A stretch of 64,000 nucleotides of DNA from Streptomyces sp. CC208A (GTDB taxonomy: Bacteria; Actinomycetota; Actinomycetes; Streptomycetales; Streptomycetaceae), in the NCBI RefSeq assembly GCF_030010625.1, contig NZ_JASCXN010000001.1, forward strand, positions 1 to 64,000, written 5' to 3'. Position numbers and translations under genes: made by a program. Below are positions 31,490-41,436 of this stretch, one piece after another. Under the pieces are notes generated by a model, which searched no databases, had not been told where the DNA came from, and saw nothing but the letters and a program-made list of their open reading frames with translations. Every line of letters starts with the position of its first letter. Positions within the stretch are counted from its first letter, which is position 1.

Positions 31490-32250
31490 GCGGATGCGCC
31501 ACCCTTCACGTACTTGTCGTAGCCCTCGTTCTCCAGCTGGTCGGCGAGCTCGGCGCCGCCGGACTCGACGATGCGGCCGTTCGCGAACACGTGCACGAAG
31601 TCGGGCTTGATGTAGCGCAGGATGCGCGTGTAGTGGGTGATGAGGAGGGTGCCGACCTCGCCCGTCTCGCGGACGCGGTTGACGCCCTCGGAGACGATGC
31701 GCAGGGCGTCGACGTCGAGGCCGGAGTCGGTCTCGTCGAGGATCGCGATGCGCGGCTTGAGGAGTTCGAGCTGGAGGATCTCGTGGCGCTTCTTCTCACC
31801 GCCGGAGAAGCCCTCGTTGACGTTGCGCTCGGCGAAGGCCGGGTCCATCTGGAGCTTCTCCATGGCCTCCTTGACCTCCTTCACCCAGGTGCGGAGCTTG
31901 GGGGCCTCGCCGCGGACGGCGGTGGCGGAGGTGCGCAGGAAGTTGGAGACCGAGACGCCGGGGACCTCGACCGGGTACTGCATGGCGAGGAAGACGCCGG
32001 CGCGGGCGCGCTCGTCGACGGACATCTCCAGGACGTCCTCGCCGTCGAGGGTGACGGTGCCGCCGGTGACCGTGTACTTGGGGTGACCCGCCAGGGAGTA
32101 CGCCAGGGTCGACTTGCCGGAGCCGTTGGGGCCCATGACCGCGTGGGTCTCACCCTGCTTGATGGTCAGGTCGACGCCCTTGAGGATCTCGCGGGGGCCG
32201 TTCTCCGCCTCGACGGAGACGTGCAGGTCGTGGATTTCGAGCGTTGCCAT
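31486..32250 (-). CDS. sufC: SufC ATPase of the SufBCD scaffold
   Basis: A 254-residue ABC-type ATPase without membrane partner, which drives cluster assembly on SufB-SufD. Motifs are complete: Walker A GPNGSGKST, signature FSGGEKKRHEI (the Suf-specific variant), Walker B IAILDETDSGLDVDAL and the H-loop ITHYTR. The start is ATG 32250 (MATLEIHDLHV), 7 bases after the Rieske gene stop. Confidence 0.95.
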   Translation of the reverse strand: MATLEIHDLHVSVEAENGPREILKGVDLTIKQGETHAVMGPNGSGKSTLAYSLAGHPKYTVTGGTVTLDGEDVLEMSVDERARAGVFLAMQYPVEVPGVSVSNFLRTSATAVRGEAPKLRTWVKEVKEAMEKLQMDPAFAERNVNEGFSGGEKKRHEILQLELLKPRIAILDETDSGLDVDALRIVSEGVNRVRETGEVGTLLITHYTRILRYIKPDFVHVFANGRIVESGGAELADQLENEGYDKYVKGGASA

Positions 32251-32257
32251 GGGTGAC

Positions 32258-32575
32258 TCAGGACTCCTGGGTGACGGAGACGAGCACATCGTCCCCTTCG
32301 ATCTTTACGGGGTACACGGGGACGGGGCGCGTCGCGGGAAGGCCGGACGGCTTGCCGGTGCGGAGGTCGAAGCTGGAACCGTGCAGCCAGCACTCGATGG
32401 CGCAGTCCTCGACCTCGCCCTCCGAGAGGGAGACGTTGGCGTGCGAGCAGATGTCGTTGATCGCGAACACCTCGCCCTCGGTGTGCACGACCGACACCGG
32501 CGTGCCGTCGACCTCGACCCGCTTCGGGGTGTCGGCCTCCAGCTCGCTCAGCGCGCAGACTCGGACGAAAGCCAT
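32258..32575 (-). CDS. Rieske [2Fe-2S] ferredoxin of the suf operon
   Basis: A 105-residue single-domain Rieske protein of the kind annotated as non-haem oxygenase ferredoxin. The cluster ligands are CSHAN (Cys-x-His) and CWLHG (Cys-x2-His) with the usual spacing of about 17 residues. In actinobacteria this gene commonly sits between sufD and sufC and probably donates electrons during cluster assembly (inference). Its ATG overlaps the sufD stop by one base (TGATG). Confidence 0.9.
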   Translation of the reverse strand: MAFVRVCALSELEADTPKRVEVDGTPVSVVHTEGEVFAINDICSHANVSLSEGEVEDCAIECWLHGSSFDLRTGKPSGLPATRPVPVYPVKIEGDDVLVSVTQES

Positions 32576-33795
32576 CAGACGGACGCCTCCAGCTCGGCCT
32601 CGACCTTGGCGATCAGGCGCTCCTCGACGTCCGGGAGGCCGATCTGCTGGACCAGCTCGGCGAAGAAGCCGCGGACGACGAGGCGGCGGGCCTCGGTCTC
32701 CGGGATGCCGCGGGCCATCAGGTAGAAGAGCTGCTCGTCGTCGAAGCGGCCGGTGGCGGAGGCGTGTCCCGCGCCGGCGATCTCGCCGGTCTCGATCTCC
32801 AGGTTCGGCACGGAGTCGACCCGGGCACCGTCGGTGAGGACGAGGTTCCGGTTGAGCTCGTAGGTGTCGGTGCCCTCGGCCGCGGCCTGGATGAGGACGT
32901 CGCCGATCCACACCGCGTGCGCGTCCTGGCCCTGCAGCGCGCCCTTGTAGGCCACGTTGGAGGTGCAGTGCGGGGTGTTGTGGTCGACGAGGAGGCGGTG
33001 CTCCTGGTGCTGGCCGGCGTCGGTGAAGTACAGGCCGAAGAGCTCGGCGGAGCCGCCGGGGGCGGAGTAGCTGACGCGCGGGTGGAGGCGGACGAGGTCA
33101 CCGCCGAAGGTGACGACGACCGACTTGAAGGAGGCGTCCCGGCCGAGCAGCGCGTTGTGCTGGGCGACGTGGACGGCGTCCTTCTCCCAGTCCTGGACGG
33201 AGACGACGGTGAGCTTGGCGCCGTCGCCGAGGACGAAGTCGACGTTGGCGGCGAGCACCGCGTCACCGGTGTGGTCGATGACGACGACGGCCTCGGCGAA
33301 GGCGCCGAGCTCGACCACCTGGTGACCGAAGGCGACCCCGCCCTGACCGTGCACGGCGATCCGGATCGGCTCGGTGAGGACGGCCTCCTTGGCGACGGTG
33401 ACGACCGAGGCCTTCTCGAAGGAGGAGTACGCCTGGGCGGCGACGCGGTCGACCGGCTTGCCGGCCTTGCGCAGGCGCCCGTCCTCGCGGCCGACGGTCT
33501 CCACGGTGACGCCCTCGGGGGCCTCGACCTCGACGCGGACGCCCTCGCCGGTGGCGACGGCGGTGCCGTCGTGCAGACCGCGCAGGCGGGCGAGCGGGGT
33601 GAAGCGCCACTCCTCCTCGCGGCCGTGCGGGATCGGGAAGTCCGCGACGTCGTAGGACGGCGGGGCGCTCATGCGCGTGGCGACGGTGGACTCGGCGGCC
33701 ACCGCGATCGAGCCGGCGGTGGTGGAGCCCACCGGTGGGGGCGCCCCCTGCCCGAGCTTGTTCGAGGGCTTGGGGGAGTTCTGAGCCTCAGCCAT
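32575..33795 (-). CDS. sufD: SufD scaffold protein
   Basis: A 406-residue SUF system scaffold subunit with a variable N-terminus (about 50 residues), then FPIPHGREEEWRFTPL and a beta-helix core ending in FDDEQLFYLMARGIPETEARRLVVRGFF, the shared C-terminal signature of SufB/SufD. The HCTSN motif in the core corresponds to the conserved SufD region around its histidine/cysteine. It forms the SufBC2D complex with its neighbours. ATG 33795 lies 59 bases after the sufB stop. Confidence 0.93.
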   Translation of the reverse strand: MAEAQNSPKPSNKLGQGAPPPVGSTTAGSIAVAAESTVATRMSAPPSYDVADFPIPHGREEEWRFTPLARLRGLHDGTAVATGEGVRVEVEAPEGVTVETVGREDGRLRKAGKPVDRVAAQAYSSFEKASVVTVAKEAVLTEPIRIAVHGQGGVAFGHQVVELGAFAEAVVVIDHTGDAVLAANVDFVLGDGAKLTVVSVQDWEKDAVHVAQHNALLGRDASFKSVVVTFGGDLVRLHPRVSYSAPGGSAELFGLYFTDAGQHQEHRLLVDHNTPHCTSNVAYKGALQGQDAHAVWIGDVLIQAAAEGTDTYELNRNLVLTDGARVDSVPNLEIETGEIAGAGHASATGRFDDEQLFYLMARGIPETEARRLVVRGFFAELVQQIGLPDVEERLIAKVEAELEASV

Positions 33796-33854
33796 GGCTG
33801 TCGTCTTGCTCTCTTCCTGCGTACGTGTGAGTCGGTCGCTGCGGGGGCGGTGGC

Positions 33855-35270
33855 TTAGCCGACCGCGCCCTCCATCTGCAGCTCGATCAGCCGGTTCAGC
33901 TCCAGCGCGTACTCCATCGGCAGCTCCTTGGCGATCGGCTCGACGAAGCCGCGGACGATCATCGCCATGGCCTCCTGCTCGGTCAGGCCGCGCTGCATCA
34001 GGTAGAAGAGCTGGTCCTCGGAGACCTTGGAGACGGTGGCCTCGTGGCCCATGGTCACGTCGTCCTCGCGCACGTCCACGTAGGGATAGGTGTCGGAGCG
34101 GGAGATGGTGTCGACGAGCAGGGCGTCGCAGAGCACGTTCGACTTGGCGCCGGGGGCGCCCTCGCCGATCTCGATGAGGCCGCGGTAGGAGGTGCGGCCG
34201 CCGCCGCGCGCCACCGACTTGGAGACGATGGACGACGAGGTGTTCGGCGCCATGTGGACCATCTTGGCGCCGGCGTCCTGGTGCTGGCCCTCGCCCGCGA
34301 AGGCGATGGAGAGCGTCTCGCCCTTGGCGTGCTCGCCCATGAGGTAGACGGCCGGGTACTTCATGGTGACCTTGGAGCCGATGTTGCCGTCGACCCACTC
34401 CATGGTGGCGCCCTCGTAGGCGACGGCGCGCTTGGTCACCAGGTTGTAGACGTTGTTCGACCAGTTCTGGATCGTCGTGTAGCGGCAGCGGCCGCCCTTC
34501 TTCACGATGATCTCGACGACCGCGGAGTGCAGCGAGTCGGAGGAGTAGATCGGGGCGGTGCAGCCCTCGACGTAGTGGACGTAGGCGTCCTCGTCGACGA
34601 TGATCAGCGTCCGCTCGAACTGGCCCATGTTCTCCGTGTTGATGCGGAAGTAGGCCTGGAGCGGGATCTCGACGTGCACGCCCTTCGGCACGTAGATGAA
34701 CGAGCCGCCGGACCACACGGCGGTGTTCAGGGAGGCGAACTTGTTGTCGCCGACCGGGATGACGGTGCCGAAGTACTCCTTGAAGAGCTCCTCGTGCTCC
34801 TTCAGCGCGGTGTCGGTGTCGACGAAGATGACGCCCTGCTCCTCCAGGTCCTCGCGGATCTGGTGGTAGACGACCTCGGACTCGTACTGGGCGGCGACAC
34901 CGGCGACGAGGCGCTGCTTCTCCGCCTCCGGGATGCCGAGCTTGTCGTACGTGTTCTTGATGTCCTCCGGCAGGTCCTCCCAGGACTCGGCCTGCTTCTC
35001 GGTGGACCGCACGAAGTACTTGATGTTGTCGAAGTCGATGCCGGTGAGGTCGGAGCCCCAGGTCGGCATGGGCTTCTTGTCGAAGAGCTTCAGGCCCTTG
35101 AGACGGAGCTTCAGCATCCACTCGGGCTCGTTCTTCTTCGCGGAGATGTCGCGGACGACGGCCTCGTCGAGGCCTCGCTGGGCGGTCGCGCCTGCTACGT
35201 CGGAGTCGGCCCAGCCGTACTCGTACCGACCCAGGCCCTCGAGCTCGGGGTGGCTGATCTCGGTGGTCAT
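33855..35270 (-). CDS. sufB: SufB Fe-S cluster assembly scaffold
   Basis: A 471-residue scaffold subunit on which the nascent cluster is built. Seen: [14 protein letters not shown] near the N-terminus, [20 protein letters not shown] with its core cysteine, and the C-terminal [26 protein letters not shown]. Length and order are normal for actinobacterial SufB; no intein is present, unlike the mycobacterial gene. Its ATG overlaps the sufR stop (ATGA, 35267-35270). Confidence 0.95.
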   Translation of the reverse strand: MTTEISHPELEGLGRYEYGWADSDVAGATAQRGLDEAVVRDISAKKNEPEWMLKLRLKGLKLFDKKPMPTWGSDLTGIDFDNIKYFVRSTEKQAESWEDLPEDIKNTYDKLGIPEAEKQRLVAGVAAQYESEVVYHQIREDLEEQGVIFVDTDTALKEHEELFKEYFGTVIPVGDNKFASLNTAVWSGGSFIYVPKGVHVEIPLQAYFRINTENMGQFERTLIIVDEDAYVHYVEGCTAPIYSSDSLHSAVVEIIVKKGGRCRYTTIQNWSNNVYNLVTKRAVAYEGATMEWVDGNIGSKVTMKYPAVYLMGEHAKGETLSIAFAGEGQHQDAGAKMVHMAPNTSSSIVSKSVARGGGRTSYRGLIEIGEGAPGAKSNVLCDALLVDTISRSDTYPYVDVREDDVTMGHEATVSKVSEDQLFYLMQRGLTEQEAMAMIVRGFVEPIAKELPMEYALELNRLIELQMEGAVG

Positions 35271-35992
35271 GCGGGCTTCCTCCCGGCCGTGCTTGCGGAT
35301 GCTGTCTCAGTGGTCTGTGGGGCGCCGTGCGGGATGAAGGTCGTGCAGACGCCGTCACCATGGGCGATGGTGGCCAGGCGCTGGACGTGGGTCCCGAGGA
35401 GGCGGGAGAAGATCTCCGTCTCCGCCTCGCACAGCTGCGGATACTGCTCGGCGACGTGGGCGACCGGGCAGTGGTGCTGGCAGAGCTGCTCGCCGACCGG
35501 CGCGTTGCGCGCAGTGGCAGCGTACCCGTCCGCCGTCAGGGCCCTGGCCAGCGCCTCGGCCCGCCGCTCGGGCTCGACCGACTCGACGGCCTCCCGGTAG
35601 GCCGCGGCCTGGGCCTCGATGCGGTCGCGGGCGAAGGCGGCGACGGCGGCCTCTCCCCCGGCGTTGCGCTCGATCCAGCGGAGCGCCTCGACGGCGAGGG
35701 AGTCGTACGACTGGTCGAAGGCGTCCCGGCCGCAGTCGGTGAGGGCGAAGACCTTCGCGGGGCGGCCGCGGGTACGGGCTCCGTAGACGCGCTTCTCGCG
35801 GGCCTCGACGACCTGCTCGGCGACGAGCGCGTCGAGGTGCCGGCGGACGGCGGCCTGGGTGAGGCCGAGCCGCTCCGCGAGGTCGGCGACGGTGGACGGC
35901 CCGTGGTCCAGGATGGAGCGCGCGACCCGGTTGCGCGTGGATCGCTCACGGGTCGCGAGTTCCTCCGACGGAGCCGCGCCAAGGTTTTTCAC
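35267..35992 (-). CDS. sufR: SufR-type [4Fe-4S] transcriptional repressor of the suf operon
   Basis: A 241-residue ArsR/DeoR-like winged-helix repressor. The DNA-binding part spans about residues 18-80 ([22 protein letters not shown]). Four cysteines in the C-terminal third ([15 protein letters not shown] and DGVC) are placed to bind a redox-sensitive cluster. SufR represses suf when clusters are plentiful. The GTG start at 35992 overlaps a CAAC-N6-GTTG inverted repeat (35992-36005), the site type I recall for streptomycete SufR. A perfect iron-box palindrome lies 72 bases upstream. It is the first gene of an eight-gene operon. Confidence 0.9.
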   Translation of the reverse strand: MKNLGAAPSEELATRERSTRNRVARSILDHGPSTVADLAERLGLTQAAVRRHLDALVAEQVVEAREKRVYGARTRGRPAKVFALTDCGRDAFDQSYDSLAVEALRWIERNAGGEAAVAAFARDRIEAQAAAYREAVESVEPERRAEALARALTADGYAATARNAPVGEQLCQHHCPVAHVAEQYPQLCEAETEIFSRLLGTHVQRLATIAHGDGVCTTFIPHGAPQTTETASASTAGRKPA

Positions 35993-36005
35993 AACGCCAT
36001 TGTTG
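35992..36005. promoter_or_regulatory. SufR operator-like repeat CAAC-N6-GTTG
   Basis: CAACGCCATTGTTG spans 35992-36005, and the outer bases extend the symmetry imperfectly (CACAAC against GTTGCG). It overlaps the sufR start codon and lies beside an AT-rich TAATTA that may be the -10. Confidence 0.65.
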
Positions 36006-36063
36006 CGTAATTAATCAGGCAGTGACAAGCCGCGCCCTGAGCGGTGACGATGGCGTGCATCAC

Positions 36064-36082
36064 TCAGGTAAGGCTTACCTGA
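36064..36082. promoter_or_regulatory. Iron box (IdeR/DmdR-type) upstream of the suf operon
   Basis: TCAGGTAAGGCTTACCTGA is a perfect 9-1-9 palindrome. It matches 15 of 19 positions of the IdeR/DmdR consensus TTAGGTTAGGCTAACCTAA. It lies 72 bases upstream of sufR and just after the end of the DUF72 gene. Confidence 0.75.
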
Positions 36083-36095
36083 CCTGCGGAAACGA

Positions 36096-36905
36096 TCATT
36101 CGTAGGATGAATCGCGCCCACTCTGACCAGCCGTTTCCCGGTCGTTCACCGGCTCCGCAGGCAGGGCCACCGGCCGCCCGGCGGCGCTCATCAGCCCCCG
36201 GAAGACGGCCGCGTCACGGACCGCCTCGACCCCCGGATCGTTGTTGAAATAGACGTACGCGTCGAACCTCTCCGGCCAACCCCCGGCGAGCCGCTCCACC
36301 CACCCCTCCAGCGCCCGGCGGCCGTACGCCGGCCAGGGCCGGGCCCGGCCCTCGTGCAGCCGCAGATAGGCCCAGTCCGCCGTCCGCCACAGCGGGGTCA
36401 CCGGCCGCGACCGCCGGTCCGCCCAGCACAGCGCCGCGCCCCGCTCCACCAGCACCGCCTCGGTCCGGTCCGTCCACCAGGAGGCGTGCCGCGGCTCGAC
36501 CGCCACCCGCACCCCCGCCGGGAAACAGGCGAGCACCGCGTCGAGCAGCCCGGCGTCGGCCCGCAGCGACGGAGGGAACTGGAGCAGGACCGGCCCGAGC
36601 CGGTCCCCTAGCGCCTCCGCCCGCCCCATCAGCTGCGCCACCTGCTCCTCCGGCTCCCGCAGCCGCTCGACGTGCGTCAGCCGGCGGTTCGCCTTGACCG
36701 CCATGACGAAGCCCTCGGGCGTCCGCTTCCGCCAGGCGGCGAAGGTCTCCCGCGCGGGCAGCCCGTAGAAGGCGCTGTTGTTCTCCACGGTGGCGAACCG
36801 GCGCGCGTACTCCTCCAGCCAGAGCCGCTGCGGCACGCCCTCGGGGTAGAACGTGCCCCGCCAGTCCCGGTACTGCCACCCCGAGGTTCCGACGAAGACC
36901 GTCAT
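36096..36905 (-). CDS. DUF72 family protein
   Basis: A 269-residue TIM-barrel protein of the DUF72 (YecE-like) family, widespread and uncharacterised. Seen: VGTSGWQYRDWRGTFYPEG at the N-terminus, ENNSAFYGLP, FVMAVKANRRLTH, VLLQFPPSL, AVEPRHASWW and AYVYFNNDPG at the C-terminal end. All are conserved landmarks of the family. The start is ATG 36905. The gene is divergent from the ABC transporter genes. A role cannot be assigned. Confidence 0.88.
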   Translation of the reverse strand: MTVFVGTSGWQYRDWRGTFYPEGVPQRLWLEEYARRFATVENNSAFYGLPARETFAAWRKRTPEGFVMAVKANRRLTHVERLREPEEQVAQLMGRAEALGDRLGPVLLQFPPSLRADAGLLDAVLACFPAGVRVAVEPRHASWWTDRTEAVLVERGAALCWADRRSRPVTPLWRTADWAYLRLHEGRARPWPAYGRRALEGWVERLAGGWPERFDAYVYFNNDPGVEAVRDAAVFRGLMSAAGRPVALPAEPVNDRETAGQSGRDSSYE

Positions 36906-37050
36906 GCCAGGCCCCTGCCCCGCGTACGCCCGGACCATCCGCCCGGGCGTCGGCAGGAGGACCCGCACACGGGCCCCGCCCCGCACGCGCCCGGTCCCTC
37001 CGCCGGGGCCGCGGCCCGGCCCGTACCGGCGGGTCCTTAGACTTCCCCGC

Positions 37051-37991
<941 letters not shown>

Positions 37992-37995
<4 letters not shown>

Positions 37996-38756
37996 GCGCA
38001 GGCACCTACTCCCCGAAGCCGGGGGCCGCCCCCGTCGGGCGGATGATCGCGGCGCAGACCGCCCTGGAGACGCGGATGCTGCTCCGCAACGGCGAGCAGC
38101 TCCTCCTCACGGTGATCATCCCGTCGCTCCTGCTCGTGCTGTTCTCGACCGTCGACATCGTCGACACGGGCGACGGGAAGGCCGTGGACTTCCTCGCCCC
38201 CGGTGTCCTCGCGCTCGCCGTGATGTCCACCGCCTTCACCGGCCAGGCCATCGCGACCGGCTTCGAGCGCCGCTACGGCGTCCTCAAGCGGCTCGGCGCG
38301 TCCCCGCTGCCGCGCTGGGCCCTGATGACCGCCAAGACGCTCTCCGTCCTGGTCACCGAGGTCCTCCAGGTCGTGCTCCTGACCGTCCTCGCGTTCGCCC
38401 TCGGCTGGTCCCCGCACGGCAACCCGCTCGCCGTCCTGCTCCTCCTGGTCCTCGGCACCGCCGCCTTCTCCGGGCTGGGGCTGCTCATGGCGGGCACGCT
38501 GAAGGCGGAGGCCACCCTCGCCGCCGCCAACCTGGTCTTCCTGCTGCTCCTGGTCGGCGGCGGGGTGATCGTCCCGCTGGAGAAGTTCGGCGCGGCCGGT
38601 GAGGTCCTGGCGCTGCTGCCGATCGCCGTCCTCTCCGACGGCCTCAGGGACGTCCTCCAGGACGGGGCGGGCATGCCGTGGGCGAACGCCGGGGTCCTCG
38701 CGGTCTGGGCCGTCCTGGGGCTCGGCGCGGCGGCGAAGTTCTTCCGCTGGGAGTAG
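37992..38756 (+). CDS. ABC-2 type exporter permease
   Basis: A 254-residue membrane protein with six hydrophobic helices and the ABC-2 pattern, including the GFERRYGVLKRLGASPLPRW cytoplasmic loop that contacts the ATPase. GTG 37992 overlaps the stop of the ATPase gene. The two form a complete exporter; the substrate is unknown, possibly a lipid or drug. It precedes the heme A synthase gene by 82 bases, the same arrangement of exporter and ctaA seen in other streptomycetes as far as I recall. Confidence 0.88.
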
Positions 38757-38838
38757 CGGGAACGCCCCAGAGGGTGACGTGTCCTGACAAGCCACCCCTA
38801 GTGAAAGCGTGCACAAGCCCGCCCCTACGATAGGGCCC

Positions 38839-39798
38839 GTGCAGACCCCCCTCGCCTTCATCGCCCAGCGCTGGACCCCGTCCCCCCGGACGCTCCGGCG
38901 CGCCGCGCTCTCCGCCGTCGTGATGAGCGTGCTGATCATCGTGACCGGCGGCGCGGTCCGGCTGACCGGCTCCGGTCTCGGCTGCGACACCTGGCCCAAG
39001 TGCACGGACGACAGCCTCATCGTCACCGCCGAGCAGGGCTTCCACGGCTACGTCGAGTTCGGCAACCGCATGCTGACCTACGTCCTGTCGGCGGCCGTCG
39101 GCTGGGCGATCATCGCCGCCCGCTCCGCCAAGCCGCGGCGGCGGAACCTGAGCCGCTGGGGCTGGGCGCAGTTCTGGATCGTGATGAGCAACGCCGTCCT
39201 CGGCGGCATCACGGTGTGGATGGGCCTCAACCCGTGGACGGTGGCGGGCCACTTCCTCGCCGCCAACGCGCTGCTCACCGTCGCCGTGATCACCTGGCAC
39301 CGGGCCGGCGAGGGCGACACGCCCGCACGCCCGCGCGTGCCGAAGCCGGTACGGAAGCTGTCCTGGGCGATCACGATCGTGTCGGCCCTGCTGATCGCGC
39401 TCGGCACGACGGTGACCGGCGCCGGCAAGCACGCGGGCGACAGCAGCGACGTGCCCCGCATGCCGTGGGACTGGACGAACGCCGCCCACCTCCACGCGGT
39501 CTCCGCCTGGGCCGTCTGCGCCCTCGCCCTCGCGATGTGGCTGGTCCTGCGCGTGGTCGACGCCCCGGACGACACCCGGGCCCGCGCCCGCGACCTGCTG
39601 ATCGTGCTGCTGCTCCAGGGCGGCATCGGTTACGTCCAGTACTTCACCGGTGTCCCGGAGCTCCTGGTAGCCGCCCACATGCTCGGCTCGTCCCTGATGT
39701 GGATCGCGGTGCTGCGCCTGGCCCTGAGCCTGCGCGAGCGCCCGATCGCCACTCCGGAGATCCCGGCCCAGCCCGACCCGGAGCTCGCGAAGGCCTGA
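38839..39798 (+). CDS. ctaA: Heme A synthase (COX15/CtaA)
   Basis: A 319-residue membrane enzyme with eight helices that oxidises heme O to heme A for cytochrome c oxidase. Seen: the first-helix VTGGAVRLTGSGLGCDTWPKC, whose cysteine pair is typical of CtaA, the heme-ligand histidines in FHGYVEFGNRM and AGHFLAANALL, and later the second set in AAHLHAVSAW and AAHMLGSSLMW. TACGAT (38826-38831) ends seven bases before GTG 38839, so the mRNA is probably leaderless. An in-frame ATG at 38809 lies upstream of this -10 and is rejected. ctaB, the preceding step, lies 2.5 kb away on the other strand. Confidence 0.93.
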   Translation: MQTPLAFIAQRWTPSPRTLRRAALSAVVMSVLIIVTGGAVRLTGSGLGCDTWPKCTDDSLIVTAEQGFHGYVEFGNRMLTYVLSAAVGWAIIAARSAKPRRRNLSRWGWAQFWIVMSNAVLGGITVWMGLNPWTVAGHFLAANALLTVAVITWHRAGEGDTPARPRVPKPVRKLSWAITIVSALLIALGTTVTGAGKHAGDSSDVPRMPWDWTNAAHLHAVSAWAVCALALAMWLVLRVVDAPDDTRARARDLLIVLLLQGGIGYVQYFTGVPELLVAAHMLGSSLMWIAVLRLALSLRERPIATPEIPAQPDPELAKA

Positions 39799-39826
39799 GA
39801 GCGTCGGCGCGGGTCCATCGGCAGCC

Positions 39827-40906
39827 TCAGCCCAGCCGGTAGACCCGCGTCGCGTTGTCCGCGGCGATCATCGAGGCGACCCGCTGCGCGTCCGTACGGG
39901 ACCAGGCGCCGTCCGCCACCCAGGCGCCGAGCACGCGGCCGAGGGCGGTGCGGAAGGCGCTGGCGGCGACCACGTGGAGTTCGGGCAGGCCGCGGGCGCC
40001 GCTGGAGTAGAGCAGCTTGCCGAAGGGGGCCAGCTCCAGGACCTCGGCGAGGACGTCCGCCGCCCGTGCCCCGGTGTGCGCGAGGGCGGCGCCCAGATCC
40101 GCGTAGACGTGCGGGAAGGCCCCGGCCAGCCGGGCGGCCGTCCGGTGGTGCGGGGAGCCGTGCAGCAGGACGAGGTCGGCGCCGAGCCCGGTCGTGGCGG
40201 CGGCGAAACCGGCGAGCCCCGCCGGGTCCCGGTCCGCGGTGTGCAGCTGGAGCGGCCGGCCCGCGCCCACCGCGGTCCACAGCAGGTGGCGCAGGAGCAC
40301 CGGCGAGTCCAGGGGGCCTCCGGCGGGCCGGTCCGCGAGCCAGCGTCCGGCGGCCCGGCGGGCCTCGCCGCGCCCGGGGGGCTCCGCGGCGGCGCCGAGG
40401 CCGCAGCGCGGGGCGGAGACCGAGGAGAAGGCCACGGAGCGCACGGCGGCGTCCTGGACGGCCTCGGTGAGGTTGGCGAGGAAGCCGTCGACGGTCCCCG
40501 AGGTGTCGGCGACCTGCTCGGCGAGGGGTTCGAGGCGGACGATCTCGTGGGCGCGGGCCCCGCCGGCGGCGGCCAGCTCGGCGGGCCCGGTGAGGTCCCC
40601 GGGCAGGCCGGTGTCCACGAGGTACGTGGCGATGCCGGCGCCCCGCAGCAGCCGGCGGCCGGTCTCGGCGACGCCGAGCTCGCGGCGGCGGGCGAGGTAG
40701 CGGACGGGCGGGCAGTGCGGTTCGAGCCCGAGGAGCGGCGGGCACCAGCGGCGTACCGCGAAACCCGTCTGGGTGTCGAAGAAGGTGGTGCCGGAGGCCG
40801 GCAGGACGGCGGCCGGACCGAGGTGGGCCTCGAAGGTGCCGAGGCCCAGCTCCGTCCGGAGCACCCCGTGGCAGTACTGGTCCACCAGGCGCGGCGTGTC
40901 GATCAT
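39827..40906 (-). CDS. Amidohydrolase-family protein (COG2159/FluG-like TIM barrel)
   Basis: A 359-residue protein that begins MIDTPRLVDQYCHGV, consistent with an amidohydrolase metal site although the classical HxH is reduced to a single His. Other landmarks are PLQLHTADRD, LVLLHGSPHHR, the acidic VYADLGAAL and LLYSSGARGLPE. This order is that of the Amidohydro_2 group. GGGAG lies upstream of ATG 40906. Missing or altered metal ligands leave open whether it is an active hydrolase. It lies between the two heme A genes without an obvious link to them. Confidence 0.68.
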   Translation of the reverse strand: MIDTPRLVDQYCHGVLRTELGLGTFEAHLGPAAVLPASGTTFFDTQTGFAVRRWCPPLLGLEPHCPPVRYLARRRELGVAETGRRLLRGAGIATYLVDTGLPGDLTGPAELAAAGGARAHEIVRLEPLAEQVADTSGTVDGFLANLTEAVQDAAVRSVAFSSVSAPRCGLGAAAEPPGRGEARRAAGRWLADRPAGGPLDSPVLLRHLLWTAVGAGRPLQLHTADRDPAGLAGFAAATTGLGADLVLLHGSPHHRTAARLAGAFPHVYADLGAALAHTGARAADVLAEVLELAPFGKLLYSSGARGLPELHVVAASAFRTALGRVLGAWVADGAWSRTDAQRVASMIAADNATRVYRLG

Positions 40907-40998
40907 CTCGGGGGCTCCCTGCGTGGGCGTGTCTCCACACGTCCTAACGGGTGAGCCCCGTGCGAGGTTGTTGCCTGGCGCCGGTCCCGGTGGGCGGT

Positions 40999-41343
40999 TC
41001 AGCTGTTGGAGGGGCCGCCGAGCTGGATGCCGGCCATGCGGGTCCACTCGTACGGGCCGGTGACGACCTTGGCGGCGAACTCGCCGTCGAACTCGTCGTG
41101 CAGGGTCAGCCCGGCCTTCTCGGCGGCCTGCCGGGCGATCTCGTGGGTGGGGGCCACCAGGTCGCCCCAGCCGCCGTCCTCGCCGACGAGGACGATCCGG
41201 GTGCCGGCCTGGCCGATGTGGGCGAGCTGGCCCTCGGCGCCGCCGTGCTCCTTGGCGAAGGCCCGGATCTCCTTGGCCAGCTTGGCCGCCTTGCGCTCGG
41301 CGCGCGGGGAGACGGCCGTGGTGTCTTCCTTGGTGTCTGCCAT
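40999..41343 (-). CDS. Conserved small protein of unknown function
   Basis: A 114-residue soluble protein. The charged N-terminal third (RAERKAAKLAKEIRAFAKEH) is probably helical, and the C-terminal part reads RIVLVGEDGGWGDLVAPTHE and TGPYEWTRMAGIQ. I do not recognise a characterised family. TAGCAT (41351-41356 on the minus strand) ends seven bases before ATG 41343, so it is likely leaderless. A CTACCG-AG-CGGTAG inverted repeat overlaps that hexamer. It follows the ctaB terminator. Confidence 0.65.
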   Translation of the reverse strand: MADTKEDTTAVSPRAERKAAKLAKEIRAFAKEHGGAEGQLAHIGQAGTRIVLVGEDGGWGDLVAPTHEIARQAAEKAGLTLHDEFDGEFAAKVVTGPYEWTRMAGIQLGGPSNS

Positions 41344-41353
41344 GACAAGGATG

Positions 41354-41367
41354 CTACCGAGCGGTAG
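41354..41367. promoter_or_regulatory. 6-bp inverted repeat over a leaderless -10
   Basis: CTACCG (41354-41359) and CGGTAG (41362-41367) flank AG. The repeat overlaps the predicted -10 TAGCAT of the 114-residue gene by three bases, so a repressor could bind here. Confidence 0.4.
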
Positions 41368-41376
41368 ATCGACTGA

Positions 41377-41420
41377 CGACGGCCGGGCCGCGTGGGACAC
41401 CCCACACGGCCCGGCCGTCG
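41377..41420 (-). terminator. Strong terminator after ctaB
   Basis: A 20-bp stem (41377-41396 with 41401-41420) has one mismatch and closes an ACAC loop. It begins 17 bases after the ctaB stop. Confidence 0.85.
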
Positions 41421-41436
41421 CCGGGAAGGACGGTGT

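Noticed and set aside
36853-37050. In-frame upstream extension of the ABC ATPase gene
   Set aside because: The region is Arg/Pro-rich and overlaps the divergent DUF72 gene. The -10 at 37038-37043 places transcription start at ATG 37051.
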